A DNA stretch of 64,000 bases from an uncultured Porphyromonadaceae bacterium (GCA_947175265.1 CAMWMD010000008.1:24847-88846), one strand, 5' to 3'; numbered from the stretch's first letter, positions 8,111 through 16,803 are shown. Notes: generated by a model not told the origin, from the sequence alone. Numbers and translations: made by a program.

Positions 8111-9151
8111 ATGAAAAGGAAGTTATCCATGTTGCGTACACTTTTGCTTGTCTGGCTTTCGGTAAGTGCGATTGAGATGTGGGCTTACCCCTCGGGTGAG
8201 GGTCGCGACACCATCTGCCAAGCCAAATCAGCCGGCGAACTCGCTGTCTCATATAATCCCGACTATATATCCATCACTATAAAGGATTTGGATGATTCGG
8301 GCGACAACTATTATTATAAGACGGGTGTATCTGATATCGGGAAATCTGATAACATGTCGGTGGCTATCATGCGAAGGTTGGGGGAAGTCACGGTAGTGGA
8401 GGTCAACGGCACGAAAATTGAGGTATCCTATAAGGATAGATCCGGCGACCTGTCATATCTAACATACGAAATACCGGATCCTGAAAACCGTTTTGTGAAG
8501 TCATATATCGGGTGGAGAGGGGATGACTTCGGCCTAAGCCTCGGAAGGAAGGGTAGAAGCAGATGGTCGCTCATAAGTGGTGGTCTCGGCATGGGATGGG
8601 TGACTCCCGTGAACAGTTCCCCCGGATTGACCTCATCTATGGGTCACAGCATGGAATGGAGTTGGCTGAATGTGCTTGGTGTCAGTTGGAGAAGGGGGGC
8701 GCATTCACTGAGCGCAGGGATAGGAATATATTGGAGGAATTATGCCATACGTGGCGGGAATTATCTTGAGAAGGTGGATGGGAAGATAGTCATGGAGCCA
8801 TTTTCTCAAGGTATTGAAAAGGGGAAGTCAAGATTGCAGACTTTCAGTCTTCAACTCCCCTTGCTCTACAGTTTCCATTTCGGTCGACACCGCAATTTCA
8901 GTGTCTGTGGAGGCCCGATAGTCAATTTCAATACAGGGGGTAATATCAAGACGCAATATCGGGAGGGAGACCGGGACTACACGATAGTCACACATGGTAT
9001 CAGCCAGACCCCTGTGACGATCGATGCAATGGCATCCATCAACTGGGGAATTATCGGGCTGTATGCCCGCTACTCACCCATGAACGTGCTTCGTAAGAAA
9101 AGCGGACTTGAATTCAAGTCGTTCTCTACCGGAATAATGCTGATGTTCTGA
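8111..9151 (+). CDS. Outer-membrane beta-barrel-like protein
   Basis: 346 residues with a signal peptide ending near residue 26. From about residue 120 onward the sequence alternates polar and aromatic residues in short strands separated by glycine-rich turns, and it ends in GIMLMF with a terminal Phe. Both are typical of outer-membrane beta-barrels. The N-terminal third (residues 27-110) looks like a separate periplasmic domain. It is the last gene of the sigma/anti-sigma cluster and converges on neuB. Exact role unknown. Confidence 0.6.
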   Translation: MKRKLSMLRTLLLVWLSVSAIEMWAYPSGEGRDTICQAKSAGELAVSYNPDYISITIKDLDDSGDNYYYKTGVSDIGKSDNMSVAIMRRLGEVTVVEVNGTKIEVSYKDRSGDLSYLTYEIPDPENRFVKSYIGWRGDDFGLSLGRKGRSRWSLISGGLGMGWVTPVNSSPGLTSSMGHSMEWSWLNVLGVSWRRGAHSLSAGIGIYWRNYAIRGGNYLEKVDGKIVMEPFSQGIEKGKSRLQTFSLQLPLLYSFHFGRHRNFSVCGGPIVNFNTGGNIKTQYREGDRDYTIVTHGISQTPVTIDAMASINWGIIGLYARYSPMNVLRKKSGLEFKSFSTGIMLMF

Positions 9152-9194
9152 ATGCGGAATAATGGCTATGACATGAATGGAGGGGATGCTCAGG

Positions 9195-10202
9195 TCATAA
9201 TCTGATTAAATCGTCAGGATCAAAATCATACGCAGCCGTGCGGCCGATTACATCATCCCACATCATGGGAGATATGCCGGTGCCGGGACGCTTTACGGTG
9301 AGGTTATTCTCTGAGAATGCCTCACCCTTTTTTATGGGTTCGGCTGCCACAATGCTTTTACGGGCAGCACGGATATTCTCTCTCTCGGAATCGGCTACAT
9401 GTTTTATTCCTGAGCCTAAAGCCGCCTCAATATTCCTTATGGAAGCGACCATGGCGGAGAGTTGCGACGGCTCAAGGGAAGCCTTATGGTCGGGTCCCTC
9501 CATATTCCTGTCGAGTGTGAAATGCTTCTCTATGACAGCGGCGCCGAGTGCCACGGCGGCCACCGGCACCTCGATACCCTCAGTGTGGTCGGAATAACCG
9601 GTCTGAACGCCGAAGGCATTTCTCAGCGTCTCTATAGCCCGGAGATTTACGTCGCCGAACGGGGTGGGGTATTGTGTGGTGCAATGTAGGAGTATAATCT
9701 CGGAACGGGAGAATCCGGCATCGAGGAAAACGGAAAGCGCACCCTCCACATCGGACAAAGTGGACATACCTGTGGATATTATGGGGGGTATGCGTGTGGC
9801 GGCTGCGTGACGGAGATACGGGAGATTGGTGAGTTCGCCGGAAGGTATCTTCATATAATCCATACCGAGGGAGGCGAGGAAATCTGTGCTCTCCCTATCG
9901 AATGGGGTGGACAGGAACCCGATTCCTCTTGTGCGGCAATAATCCGCGAGATGACGGAATTCCCCGAAGGTGAGTTCGAGATTCTTGAGCATCTGAAACT
10001 GCCTTTCGGCATTGCAGTTCCTTTTCTGATAGTCGGCCGCACCCACCGAGCGTGTCACGAGGTTCTCGGTGCGGAACGTCTGGAACTTCACATAATCTGC
10101 TCCCGCATCGGCAGCGGCATCCACAAGACGGCATGCGAGTTCAAACGACCCGTTATGATTTACCCCTGCCTCCGCTATTATGATTGTTTTCCTGTTATTC
10201 AT
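9195..10202 (-). CDS. neuB: N-acetylneuraminate synthase family protein, NeuB
   Basis: 335 residues. It condenses ManNAc (or a related sugar) with phosphoenolpyruvate to make a nonulosonic acid. The N-terminal TIM barrel opens with EAGVNHNG and contains HCTTQYP and GYSDHTEG. A C-terminal antifreeze-like (SAF) domain from about residue 275 begins RKSIVAAEPIKKGE. It starts 10 bases after neuD and ends the Fur-led operon. The exact sugar (Neu5Ac, legionaminic or other) cannot be told from sequence alone. Confidence 0.95.
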   Translation of the reverse strand: MNNRKTIIIAEAGVNHNGSFELACRLVDAAADAGADYVKFQTFRTENLVTRSVGAADYQKRNCNAERQFQMLKNLELTFGEFRHLADYCRTRGIGFLSTPFDRESTDFLASLGMDYMKIPSGELTNLPYLRHAAATRIPPIISTGMSTLSDVEGALSVFLDAGFSRSEIILLHCTTQYPTPFGDVNLRAIETLRNAFGVQTGYSDHTEGIEVPVAAVALGAAVIEKHFTLDRNMEGPDHKASLEPSQLSAMVASIRNIEAALGSGIKHVADSERENIRAARKSIVAAEPIKKGEAFSENNLTVKRPGTGISPMMWDDVIGRTAAYDFDPDDLIRL

Positions 10203-10211
10203 TTCAATATT

Positions 10212-10850
10212 CTATTCGAAAGGATGAAACCTTAAGGGTGTGCCGTGATATATACCCGGCTCGGTAAGGTCTCTCGTGACTATGGCACCCATCCCTACCG
10301 TAATTCCGGAAGAGATGCGGATACCGTTTCGTATCTTTACCCCCAGACCTATGAAACAATCCTTCCCTATGGTGACTCCCCCTCCTATCACAGCACCCGG
10401 ACCGATGAAAGTGTTTTCACCGATTACACAGTCATGCTCCACGATTGCCCCGGTATTTACCACAACATGAGAGGAAAGAGCGGCGCGGTTTACAATCGCT
10501 CCTGAAAGCAGGGCGCATCCGTCTCCTATCACGGAATTTGGCGTCACAGTGGCGAGGGGTGATATGAGCGATGCAAATCGCGCCCCGCTTATCTGAAACC
10601 TTTCGATTATGGCTCGCCGTTTATCCATCCGAGGTACACCTGAATATATGAAGGCGATATGGAATGGTAAAGGGAGACGGGTGATCGAGGGGTCGGCACA
10701 CTCATCGCCTATCCATTTGGCATTGATTTTTTCGGATGGGGCAAGAGAGGTGTATCCGGCAATCTCAACATCTTCCGGCAACGATTCCATGAGGGAAAGG
10801 GCATGACCTCCACCACCCACGAGGATTATTTTTCGGTTATTGTCTTTCAT
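10212..10850 (-). CDS. neuD: NeuD-family sugar O-acetyltransferase
   Basis: 212 residues. An N-terminal Rossmann-like part (ILVGGGGHAL) is followed from about residue 95 by hexapeptide repeats that form a left-handed beta-helix (for example VIGENTFIGPGAVIGGG). This is the plan of NeuD/PglD sialic-acid and bacillosamine acetyltransferases, which use acetyl-CoA. The ATG overlaps the DUF6155 stop as ATGA, and neuB follows after 10 bases. The acceptor is probably the nonulosonate made by this locus. Confidence 0.9.
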   Translation of the reverse strand: MKDNNRKIILVGGGGHALSLMESLPEDVEIAGYTSLAPSEKINAKWIGDECADPSITRLPLPFHIAFIYSGVPRMDKRRAIIERFQISGARFASLISPLATVTPNSVIGDGCALLSGAIVNRAALSSHVVVNTGAIVEHDCVIGENTFIGPGAVIGGGVTIGKDCFIGLGVKIRNGIRISSGITVGMGAIVTRDLTEPGIYHGTPLRFHPFE

Positions 10851-11383
10851 ATATCTTTTGTTCCTTCGGCTTCGGCCAATTCTGCTTTCATTCTTTCATC
10901 GACGTTCAGATAAGAGGGAGCATGCAAGGCATAGTCAATCATCCTCTCCATTCTCCTTTCGTAGAGGGGTTGCAAGTTGTATGAGGTCACATAGTCTGCC
11001 GCCTTTCTGAATTGGGTGACAACAGTGTTCCATGCGGTCTCGCGTACAAGATGCCTTAACACGAGGCGCGACATCATCACCTCGATATGGTAAATCATGA
11101 GTTCGGCCACGGATTCAGGATCAGTCTCAAGGCGTATGAAGTCGGCCACTATATCATTTCCCGATTTTGCACTCACCCTACCGCGAGGTCTCCCTTGAGG
11201 TGTGAAATAGTTGCGGAACACCTCCTTCTTGGCCTTCTCGAGAGCGGCCTTGATATCCGGATTCATGAAGAACTCGAGGTATTCACGCGCCTCTTTGCGG
11301 GCGTCATAGAGATCCATGACCACCTGTATCACCTGTTCTTCCGTAAGAGTCTGGAGATACTTCTTGAGTTTTGTCTTGCTCAT
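10847..11383 (-). CDS. DUF6155 family protein
   Basis: About 178 residues from the ATG at 11383, which overlaps the Fur-family stop as ATGA; a longer start at 11404 is less likely. The opening MSKTKLKKYLQTLTEEQV and the following LYDARKEAREYLEFF are like the DUF6155 family as I remember it. It is largely helical and charged, with no signal peptide or membrane segment. Function unknown. It is coupled on both sides, to a metal-type repressor and to neuD. Confidence 0.75.
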   Translation of the reverse strand: MSKTKLKKYLQTLTEEQVIQVVMDLYDARKEAREYLEFFMNPDIKAALEKAKKEVFRNYFTPQGRPRGRVSAKSGNDIVADFIRLETDPESVAELMIYHIEVMMSRLVLRHLVRETAWNTVVTQFRKAADYVTSYNLQPLYERRMERMIDYALHAPSYLNVDERMKAELAEAEGTKDI

Positions 11384-11814
11384 AGCCCTTCCTTTCTCCG
11401 GCAAGTGGGGCAGAGCCCCTTGATTACGTAGTTGACAGCACGGGGCAGGAAACCGTCAGGCATCTCCACAATCGGTATAGCCGTGTTTTCGAAGCAATAA
11501 GTCTCCCTGCATTTCTCGCAGAAGAAATGCACATGCTGGTCGCGCAGGGAATGGTGGCCTGAACTGAGACAAATCTCATATTTGCTTGAGCGGCTTCCAT
11601 CTTCTATTACGTGCACTATATCCTTTACGGCATAAAGTTCCAGCACCCTGAATATGCTCGCCTTGTCCATAGGGTCGAGGAGTATCTCCAGATCTGCAAG
11701 ACTGACGGGATGCGTAGTCTTTATCAGTTCCTTAGCCACAAGAATCCTGTTAGGGGTAGGTTTGATGCCCCTTTTGGAGAGAAAGTCTTCAATGTCTATG
11801 CTGTCTCTTGTCAT
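11380..11814 (-). CDS. Fur-family metal-responsive transcriptional regulator
   Basis: 144 residues. The N-terminal winged helix contains RGIKPTPNRILVAKEL and ASIFRVLEL. The dimerisation domain holds a histidine-rich stretch (HHSLRDQHVHF) and two CxxC pairs (CEKC and CPTC) that bind structural zinc. Fur, Zur and PerR cannot be separated safely here; the short form and its HMA-protein neighbour would suit a zinc or copper sensor. It heads an operon with DUF6155, neuD and neuB, and faces the divergent HMA gene across a promoter region with two palindromes. Confidence 0.9.
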   Translation of the reverse strand: MTRDSIDIEDFLSKRGIKPTPNRILVAKELIKTTHPVSLADLEILLDPMDKASIFRVLELYAVKDIVHVIEDGSRSSKYEICLSSGHHSLRDQHVHFFCEKCRETYCFENTAIPIVEMPDGFLPRAVNYVIKGLCPTCRRKEGL

Positions 11815-11891
11815 ATTATTCCGGAGATTTTTGAGGATGGTGTTTGACGAGTCTTCCCGATTATTAGAAAACGTCTTCGCGGGTGGTATTA

Positions 11892-11926
11892 TTACACGTT
11901 TCGTGTAAAGGATTATAGCCGGCTAT
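11892..11926. promoter_or_regulatory. Two adjacent palindromes between the Fur-family gene and the HMA gene
   Basis: TTACACG TTT CGTGTAA (11892-11908) is a perfect 7-base inverted repeat. Six bases on, ATAGCCGGCTAT (11915-11926) is a perfect 12-base palindrome. They lie in the divergent promoter region, so they are good candidates for an operator of the Fur-family protein or another regulator. Neither matches the classic Fur box closely. Confidence 0.55.
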
Positions 11927-12025
11927 GAGACGATGTGAAATTGCAATCGGGTTGCAGTAGGAAGTCAGTAATTTTGCCATACGAAAGATCCACGGCGGAT
12001 AAGCCGTAATTAAAAATGGAATGTT

Positions 12026-12241
12026 ATGAAAAAAACGTTCAAGATAGAAGTGGATTGCGCCAATTGTGCCAATCTCGTGGAAGAGGCGGCAGGTAAGGTA
12101 ACCGGAGTGAAAGACCTCACGATATCCTTCATGACGCAGAAGATGAAAGTGGAATTCGCCGAAGGAGCCGACCCTGAAGAGGTGATGGGGGAGATTCTAA
12201 AGGTAGCCAAGAAAATAGAACCGGATTTCGAGATTCTATGA
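12026..12241 (+). CDS. Heavy-metal-associated (HMA) domain protein
   Basis: 71 residues, a single ferredoxin-like HMA domain. The metal-binding loop reads VDCANCANLVEEA, so the usual MxCxxC has become VDCANC with the CxxC pair kept. Such proteins carry Cu(I) or Zn(II). No P-type ATPase is nearby. A -7-like TAATTTTG lies at 11969-11976. The gene overlaps the end of the convergent TrmH-type gene by 6 bases. Confidence 0.85.
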   Translation: MKKTFKIEVDCANCANLVEEAAGKVTGVKDLTISFMTQKMKVEFAEGADPEEVMGEILKVAKKIEPDFEIL

Positions 12242-13066
12242 TGGGTTGTTGCCCTCAGGTCTGCGGAGTTGCCAGAAAGCCACAGCCGAGGCAGCCGCGA
12301 CATTGAGGGAGTCTACACCATGCATCATCGGTATGCGGGCGGTGTAGTCGGCATCAGCGATCACATCATGGGCGAGCCCGTCACCTTCCGTCCCTAAAAT
12401 GAGGGCGAGGCGTGGCTCGGCGCATAGACTTTTGTCGTCAATCGATACGGATTTGTCGGTCAAGGCAAGCGCCACTGTCTTGAATCCATTCTCCTTCAAG
12501 GAGGAGACGGGAGCATCCAGCCACGTCCAGGGGATGAGAAACACGCTCCCCATAGAGACACGCACCGCCCTTCGGTTCAACGGGTCGCATGATGTGGTGG
12601 TCAATAGCACGGCATCCATACCTAATGCGGCGGCCGAACGGAATATGGCACCGATGTTGGTGGTGTCGGTCACGCCGTCGATGACAACAATACGAGAGGC
12701 ATCCCCAGTTATTTCAGCGACAGAGGGGTGTCTCTCTCTTTTCATGGCGCACAGCACACCGCGTGTGAGTGTGTAACCCGTAATGTCGGCAAGGATTTCA
12801 CGGCTCCCCGTATAGACGGGTATGTTGCCGCAACGTTCTATTATCCTTGCTGCATCCCCGGTGATATGTTTCCTTTCGCAGAGGAGAGCCAGGGGAGTGT
12901 AGCCCGCATCGAGCGCGACATTGATCACTTTCGGGCTTTCGGCTATGAATATACCCTTTTCGGGTTCAAGACGGTTGCGTAACTGAGCCTCGGTCAAGGT
13001 GGAGAACATTGCCGCACCCGGATGGGTCAGACTGTCGATTTCTATTATTTCAGTGCGTTTTTCCAT
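12236..13066 (-). CDS. TrmH/SpoU-family RNA 2'-O-methyltransferase
   Basis: 276 residues. The C-terminal SPOUT domain has the three expected motifs: TTNIGAIFRSAAALG, LALILGTEGDGL, and IPMMHGVDSLNVAAA. The N-terminal substrate-binding domain begins at about residue 20 (FSTLTEAQLRNR). It methylates a ribose in rRNA or tRNA; the target is not clear. A -7 element sits only about 5 bases before the ATG, so the mRNA may be leaderless. Confidence 0.88.
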   Translation of the reverse strand: MEKRTEIIEIDSLTHPGAAMFSTLTEAQLRNRLEPEKGIFIAESPKVINVALDAGYTPLALLCERKHITGDAARIIERCGNIPVYTGSREILADITGYTLTRGVLCAMKRERHPSVAEITGDASRIVVIDGVTDTTNIGAIFRSAAALGMDAVLLTTTSCDPLNRRAVRVSMGSVFLIPWTWLDAPVSSLKENGFKTVALALTDKSVSIDDKSLCAEPRLALILGTEGDGLAHDVIADADYTARIPMMHGVDSLNVAAASAVAFWQLRRPEGNNPS

Positions 13067-13070
13067 GAGA

Positions 13071-13078
13071 CAAAATTA
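13071..13078 (-). promoter_or_regulatory. Candidate -7 element for the TrmH-type gene
   Basis: Minus strand reads TAATTTTG (TAnnTTTG). Transcription would start at about 13064-13067, at the start codon itself. No clear -33 element. Confidence 0.4.
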
Positions 13079-13101
13079 ATCATTATTTTGGAGCAAGGGG
13101 G

Positions 13102-13130
13102 TTGGATTAGTGAATAAATTGCTAAATTTG
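13102..13130 (+). promoter_or_regulatory. Promoter for the DUF1460 gene
   Basis: TTG at 13102-13104, an 18-base spacer, then TAAATTTG at 13123-13130. The predicted start (about 13135-13137) touches the ATG at 13138. Confidence 0.55.
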
Positions 13131-13137
13131 CAGAAAA

Positions 13138-14070
13138 ATGATGAATATGAAGAGCAATATAGCAAAAGCATCCACCCTGCTGCCTAAATACAGGCGGCAC
13201 TTTAACCGAAGGCTGATATCATTCCTTATGATTCTTGGCATACTTGCGGCGTTACCCTCGAGCGGACTCTGCGCTAACGTAAGGATTCATTGCGCGGAAG
13301 ACAGCGCGAAGGTGAATGCACTGTTGAAGGCAGCAGCCGCTCACGGGGGGGCGTTCGGCGAGCGTTGCGCTTTCGTGGCGCGTGAAATGGCAGGTACGAA
13401 GTCGGGTCCGGCCGCTGACAACGACACGGTAGGGACACTGATGGTAGACATGCACTCCGTCGACCGTCTCGGATTCATAAATACGGTCATGGCCATAGCC
13501 CAGGCAAGCACTAGGAAGATTCCCCGCTTCGAGGAGTTTGTCAATTATCTTGAGCGATATTCACGCCGCAAGGGTGTCGACGAGGGTTTCACCTCCCAAT
13601 TCTTCTATGGCTCTGACTGGATAGTTGACAACGTGTACAGAGGAAACCTCAAGGAGATGACGGAATACCTGACCGGGGGAGGCTTCAAGACCAAGACCCT
13701 TGACTACGTGAGCCATCATCCGGAGTTATATCCGGCCCTCAAGGATTCACTCACCATGGAGCGCATAAAGATGATGGAGATGGGTTTCCGCAGCCACCGG
13801 CTTCCGCACCTGAAGAAGCAGAGCATATCCAATAAAGAGCTTCATGAACTTCTTGAAAACGGAGATATCATCATGATGCTCTCAAACGAAATAGACCGTG
13901 ATATCCACGATATCGGATTTGTCGAGATGCGCGACGGCGTCCCTTACCTCATCCATATCTCGGATGAGAAGGGTGAGGTGGTGGTGGATCCTTATCCGGC
14001 GGCACGCTTATTCAAGTTGGAAAACCAGCGTTTCTACGGATATAGATGGCTGCGGCCATACGATCAGTAA
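13138..14070 (+). CDS. DUF1460 (NlpC/P60-like amidase fold) protein, possibly inactive
   Basis: 310 residues; a membrane-type leader at about 27-46 ends in LCAN, so exported. The body resembles DUF1460, a cell-wall amidase-like family. Family members carry a catalytic Cys in a DCxT(F/Y)VE segment. Here the matching segment reads DRLGFIN (about residues 118-124), so Cys appears replaced by Arg and Glu by Asn. The later His region (HDIGFV, then LIHISDEKG) is kept. This suggests a pseudoenzyme, but the alignment is from memory. Several ATG codons lie close together at the start (13138, 13141, 13147). It ends in a strong terminator. Confidence 0.7.
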   Translation: MMNMKSNIAKASTLLPKYRRHFNRRLISFLMILGILAALPSSGLCANVRIHCAEDSAKVNALLKAAAAHGGAFGERCAFVAREMAGTKSGPAADNDTVGTLMVDMHSVDRLGFINTVMAIAQASTRKIPRFEEFVNYLERYSRRKGVDEGFTSQFFYGSDWIVDNVYRGNLKEMTEYLTGGGFKTKTLDYVSHHPELYPALKDSLTMERIKMMEMGFRSHRLPHLKKQSISNKELHELLENGDIIMMLSNEIDRDIHDIGFVEMRDGVPYLIHISDEKGEVVVDPYPAARLFKLENQRFYGYRWLRPYDQ

Positions 14071-14092
14071 GATATACGGCCAAGTCACGACT

Positions 14093-14132
14093 ACAGGTGG
14101 CATCATTTCGGGATGCTACCTGTAATTTTTTA
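14093..14132 (+). terminator. Rho-independent terminator after the DUF1460 gene
   Basis: Arms ACAGGTGGCATC (14093-14104) and GATGCTACCTGT (14112-14123) pair with one G-T wobble; a run of six T follows at 14126-14131. Confidence 0.8.
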
Positions 14133-14214
14133 TTGGATCAGGGTATTTAAGGAGGTTGCGGGAGATGTGGAACAACAAATATCAAGACAGGAGGTAAATT
14201 TTTCAATGTTATCC

Positions 14215-14245
14215 TTGGATTATTAGTGGCAAAATGCTAAATTTG
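14215..14245 (+). promoter_or_regulatory. Promoter for ansA
   Basis: TTG at 14215-14217, a 20-base spacer, and TAAATTTG at 14238-14245; leader of about 60 bases to the ATG at 14313. Confidence 0.6.
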
Positions 14246-14312
14246 CACAATACAATTTAAAACAGTCATTGCAGTAGTTCCTGCTGCGCCCATAAGAAAC
14301 ACCAAGGATCCT

Positions 14313-15359
14313 ATGCATAATGACCTTCCCAGACCTAAAATCATGATGATTTACACCGGAGGCACTATCGGCATGAGAGAAAATCCGGAGACGAAAGCCC
14401 TTGAGCCTTTCGATTTCAATCATCTTATAGAGAATGTTCCGAAATTGAAGATGCTCGATTATGAGATAGCGAGCACACAATTCGAGCATCCGATAGACTC
14501 CTCGGCCATGACACCCGAGCATTGGAAACAGATAGCAAAGGTGATAGAGACCAATTACGACAATTATGACGGTTTCGTAGTGCTCCACGGCACAGACACT
14601 ATGGCCTACACCGCCTCCGCGTTGAGTTTCATGCTTGAGAATCTCGACAAGCCGGTGATCATCACCGGTTCCCAATTGCCCATAGGCGAGGTGCGCACAG
14701 ACGGCGAGGAAAACCTCATCACCGCGCTCCAGATTGCGGCTTCCCGCGATGAGAACGGGCAGAATGTGGTGCGCGAGGTAGCGATACTTTTCGAGAATTA
14801 CCTCTGGCGCGGCAACAGAAGCACCAAGCGCAGTGCCGACAATTTCAACGCCTTCAGGAGCAACAACTATCCCGAACTTGCCAAGATAGGGCTCGGGATA
14901 ACATATAACCGCGATGCCCTGTGGCGTATTCGCAACCATGACGCGCCCCTGAAGGTGCATTATGACATGGATTGCAATGTGATATTCATCGACCTATTTC
15001 CGGGTATTGAGGAACGGGCTGTGAGACACATGCTCAATACTCCCGGAATCAAAGGGGTGGTGCTCAAAACGTTCGGAGCAGGTAACGGCCCGAACAGCCA
15101 ATGGTTTCTTGATGCCATCCGCGAGACCGTGGCTAAGGGGATTGTGGTGGTGAATATCACCCAGTGCAACAACGGGAGCGTGCTTCCCTACCGCTACGTC
15201 ACCGGGCTTGACCTGGCGCGTGCCGGAGTGGTGTCAGGTCATGACCTTACCTCGGAGGCGGCGATAACAAAACTCATGCATCTGCTTGGAAGGAAACTAT
15301 CCCCTGAGGATGTTAAAAATTACATGGAATACAGTCTTTGTGGGGAAATGTCGTCGTGA
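14313..15359 (+). CDS. ansA: Type I L-asparaginase
   Basis: 348 residues; hydrolyses asparagine to aspartate and ammonia. The first active-site loop YTGGTIG (about 14-20) and the second HGTDTMAYT (about 92-100) are intact, giving both nucleophilic Thr residues. No signal peptide, so the cytosolic low-affinity type. The C-terminal domain (CNNGSVLPYRYVTG) completes the usual length. It has its own promoter and no close operon partner. Confidence 0.95.
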   Translation: MHNDLPRPKIMMIYTGGTIGMRENPETKALEPFDFNHLIENVPKLKMLDYEIASTQFEHPIDSSAMTPEHWKQIAKVIETNYDNYDGFVVLHGTDTMAYTASALSFMLENLDKPVIITGSQLPIGEVRTDGEENLITALQIAASRDENGQNVVREVAILFENYLWRGNRSTKRSADNFNAFRSNNYPELAKIGLGITYNRDALWRIRNHDAPLKVHYDMDCNVIFIDLFPGIEERAVRHMLNTPGIKGVVLKTFGAGNGPNSQWFLDAIRETVAKGIVVVNITQCNNGSVLPYRYVTGLDLARAGVVSGHDLTSEAAITKLMHLLGRKLSPEDVKNYMEYSLCGEMSS

Positions 15360-15361
15360 AA

Positions 15362-15392
15362 TTGCGAAAACGGGATAATTTTTGTAATTTCG
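15362..15392 (+). promoter_or_regulatory. Possible promoter for DUF3822-rsmD
   Basis: TTG at 15362-15364, a 20-base spacer, and TAATTTCG at 15385-15392 (one mismatch to TAnnTTTG). Confidence 0.4.
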
Positions 15393-15459
15393 CATTCAAC
15401 ATGTCTGTGCCCCATATCGGGTCAGGCAGCCGACACACCCTCAAAAGCACCGTAGAAAA

Positions 15460-16206
15460 ATGAACGGACTGACAGCGGCGGACTATGCCGACACAGGACA
15501 ATGGCGACTGATTGTGAACATATTCCCCACAGGAATTACAGCACATCTCGAAAACACCATACATACCGATCTGGAGCCTCAACTTCTATTCTCCACAGAA
15601 TGGGAGGAGGATGCCGACACACTCCTGCGCCATATTGAGAATGCCGTCTATGATCATCCCCGTGTGCTCGATGACTTCACAGCCCGGATAATAGTGCATG
15701 ACCGCAACACACTGTTTATGCCGACGGCCGTCATGGAGGAAAACGAAGGTATTGACGAAATCTTCTACACGACGGTTTTTGAGACCGACCCCGCCGATGT
15801 CATGAACGACACTTTCGGCGATATAACGGCACTCTACTCCCCGACGCCGGGGTTGAAGGCCTTCCTTAGCCGCACGTTCCCCGGAGCGATGGTGGAATCG
15901 GCTTTGATGAGGAGAGTGAGGCGGTTCAGAAAAGAGGATGGAAAGCGAATCTATATCTCAGTCAGGAAAGGTGAGGCCGATTTCCTGCTTTTCGACGGAG
16001 AGGAATTCCTGTCAGGCTCCACTCATTGTGTCAATGCCCCTTCGGATGTGGTCTATCATGCCGTCAACATAATTGACGTGTGCGACCTGGTTCCCGCAGA
16101 TGTGAGCGTGATGATTGAGGGTGAGGAGAATGTCGGCGAGGTATGCTCCCTTTTGGAGAGGATAGTGGCCTCGGTGAATGTCAATACAGAAAATAAGCGG
16201 AGATGA
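15460..16206 (+). CDS. DUF3822 family protein
   Basis: 248 residues, soluble, no signal peptide. It matches the DUF3822 family by length, the opening (RLIVNIFPTGITAHL) and the position immediately before rsmD, with ATGA overlap. This pairing is common in Bacteroidetes and suggests a link to ribosome maturation or RNA modification, but its function is not known. No catalytic motif visible. Confidence 0.8.
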   Translation: MNGLTAADYADTGQWRLIVNIFPTGITAHLENTIHTDLEPQLLFSTEWEEDADTLLRHIENAVYDHPRVLDDFTARIIVHDRNTLFMPTAVMEENEGIDEIFYTTVFETDPADVMNDTFGDITALYSPTPGLKAFLSRTFPGAMVESALMRRVRRFRKEDGKRIYISVRKGEADFLLFDGEEFLSGSTHCVNAPSDVVYHAVNIIDVCDLVPADVSVMIEGEENVGEVCSLLERIVASVNVNTENKRR

Positions 16207-16739
16207 GGATAATCAGAGGAAAATACGGTCGCCGGAGATTTGATGTGCCGAAGAATATCACGGCACGCCCCACGACTGATTTCGCACGTGAAAATATCTT
16301 CAATGTGCTTGAGAACATTGAGGATTTCGAGGGTAAGACGGCACTTGACCTTTTCGCAGGCACAGGGGCTATAAGTTGGGAATTTGTGTCGAGAGGATGC
16401 CGCGAGACGGTGGCCGTTGAGCAGGCTGCCGTACAGACCGGGTTCATAAGGAGCGTGAAGGAGAAACTTGGCGACGAGACGCTGCGCATAATAAAGGGCG
16501 ACGTGTTCAAATATATAGCCACAAGCAGCCGGCGTTTTGATTTCATCTTCGCAGACCCCCCTTACGACCATCCGAGATTTGAGGAGATTCCCGAACTTAT
16601 CCTTTCCTCCCCCCTTGTGGGCCCGGGGTCGATAGTGGTGATAGAGCATTCCCGCACACGCGATTTCTCGCATCTCCCCGGATTTTCGCAGCACAGGGTC
16701 TACGGAAGTGTCAATTTCTCAATCTTTGTCATCGAATGA
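16203..16739 (+). CDS. rsmD: 16S rRNA (guanine(966)-N2)-methyltransferase RsmD
   Basis: 178 residues. The SAM-binding motif LDLFAGTGAISWE (about 49-61) and the catalytic DPPYDHP (about 119-125) are intact. It methylates the 2-amino group of a guanine in the small-subunit rRNA. Translationally coupled to DUF3822. Confidence 0.94.
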   Translation: MRIIRGKYGRRRFDVPKNITARPTTDFARENIFNVLENIEDFEGKTALDLFAGTGAISWEFVSRGCRETVAVEQAAVQTGFIRSVKEKLGDETLRIIKGDVFKYIATSSRRFDFIFADPPYDHPRFEEIPELILSSPLVGPGSIVVIEHSRTRDFSHLPGFSQHRVYGSVNFSIFVIE

Positions 16740-16803
16740 TGACGTAGCCGGCGTGCAGTGACGGCGTGGATTTATCAAAATAAACCCAGAGAAACCAATA
16801 TAT

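Noticed and set aside
14223..14960. Long minus-strand frame opposite the 5' half of ansA
   Set aside because: Antisense to a clear asparaginase with strong motifs; the frame shows no family features.
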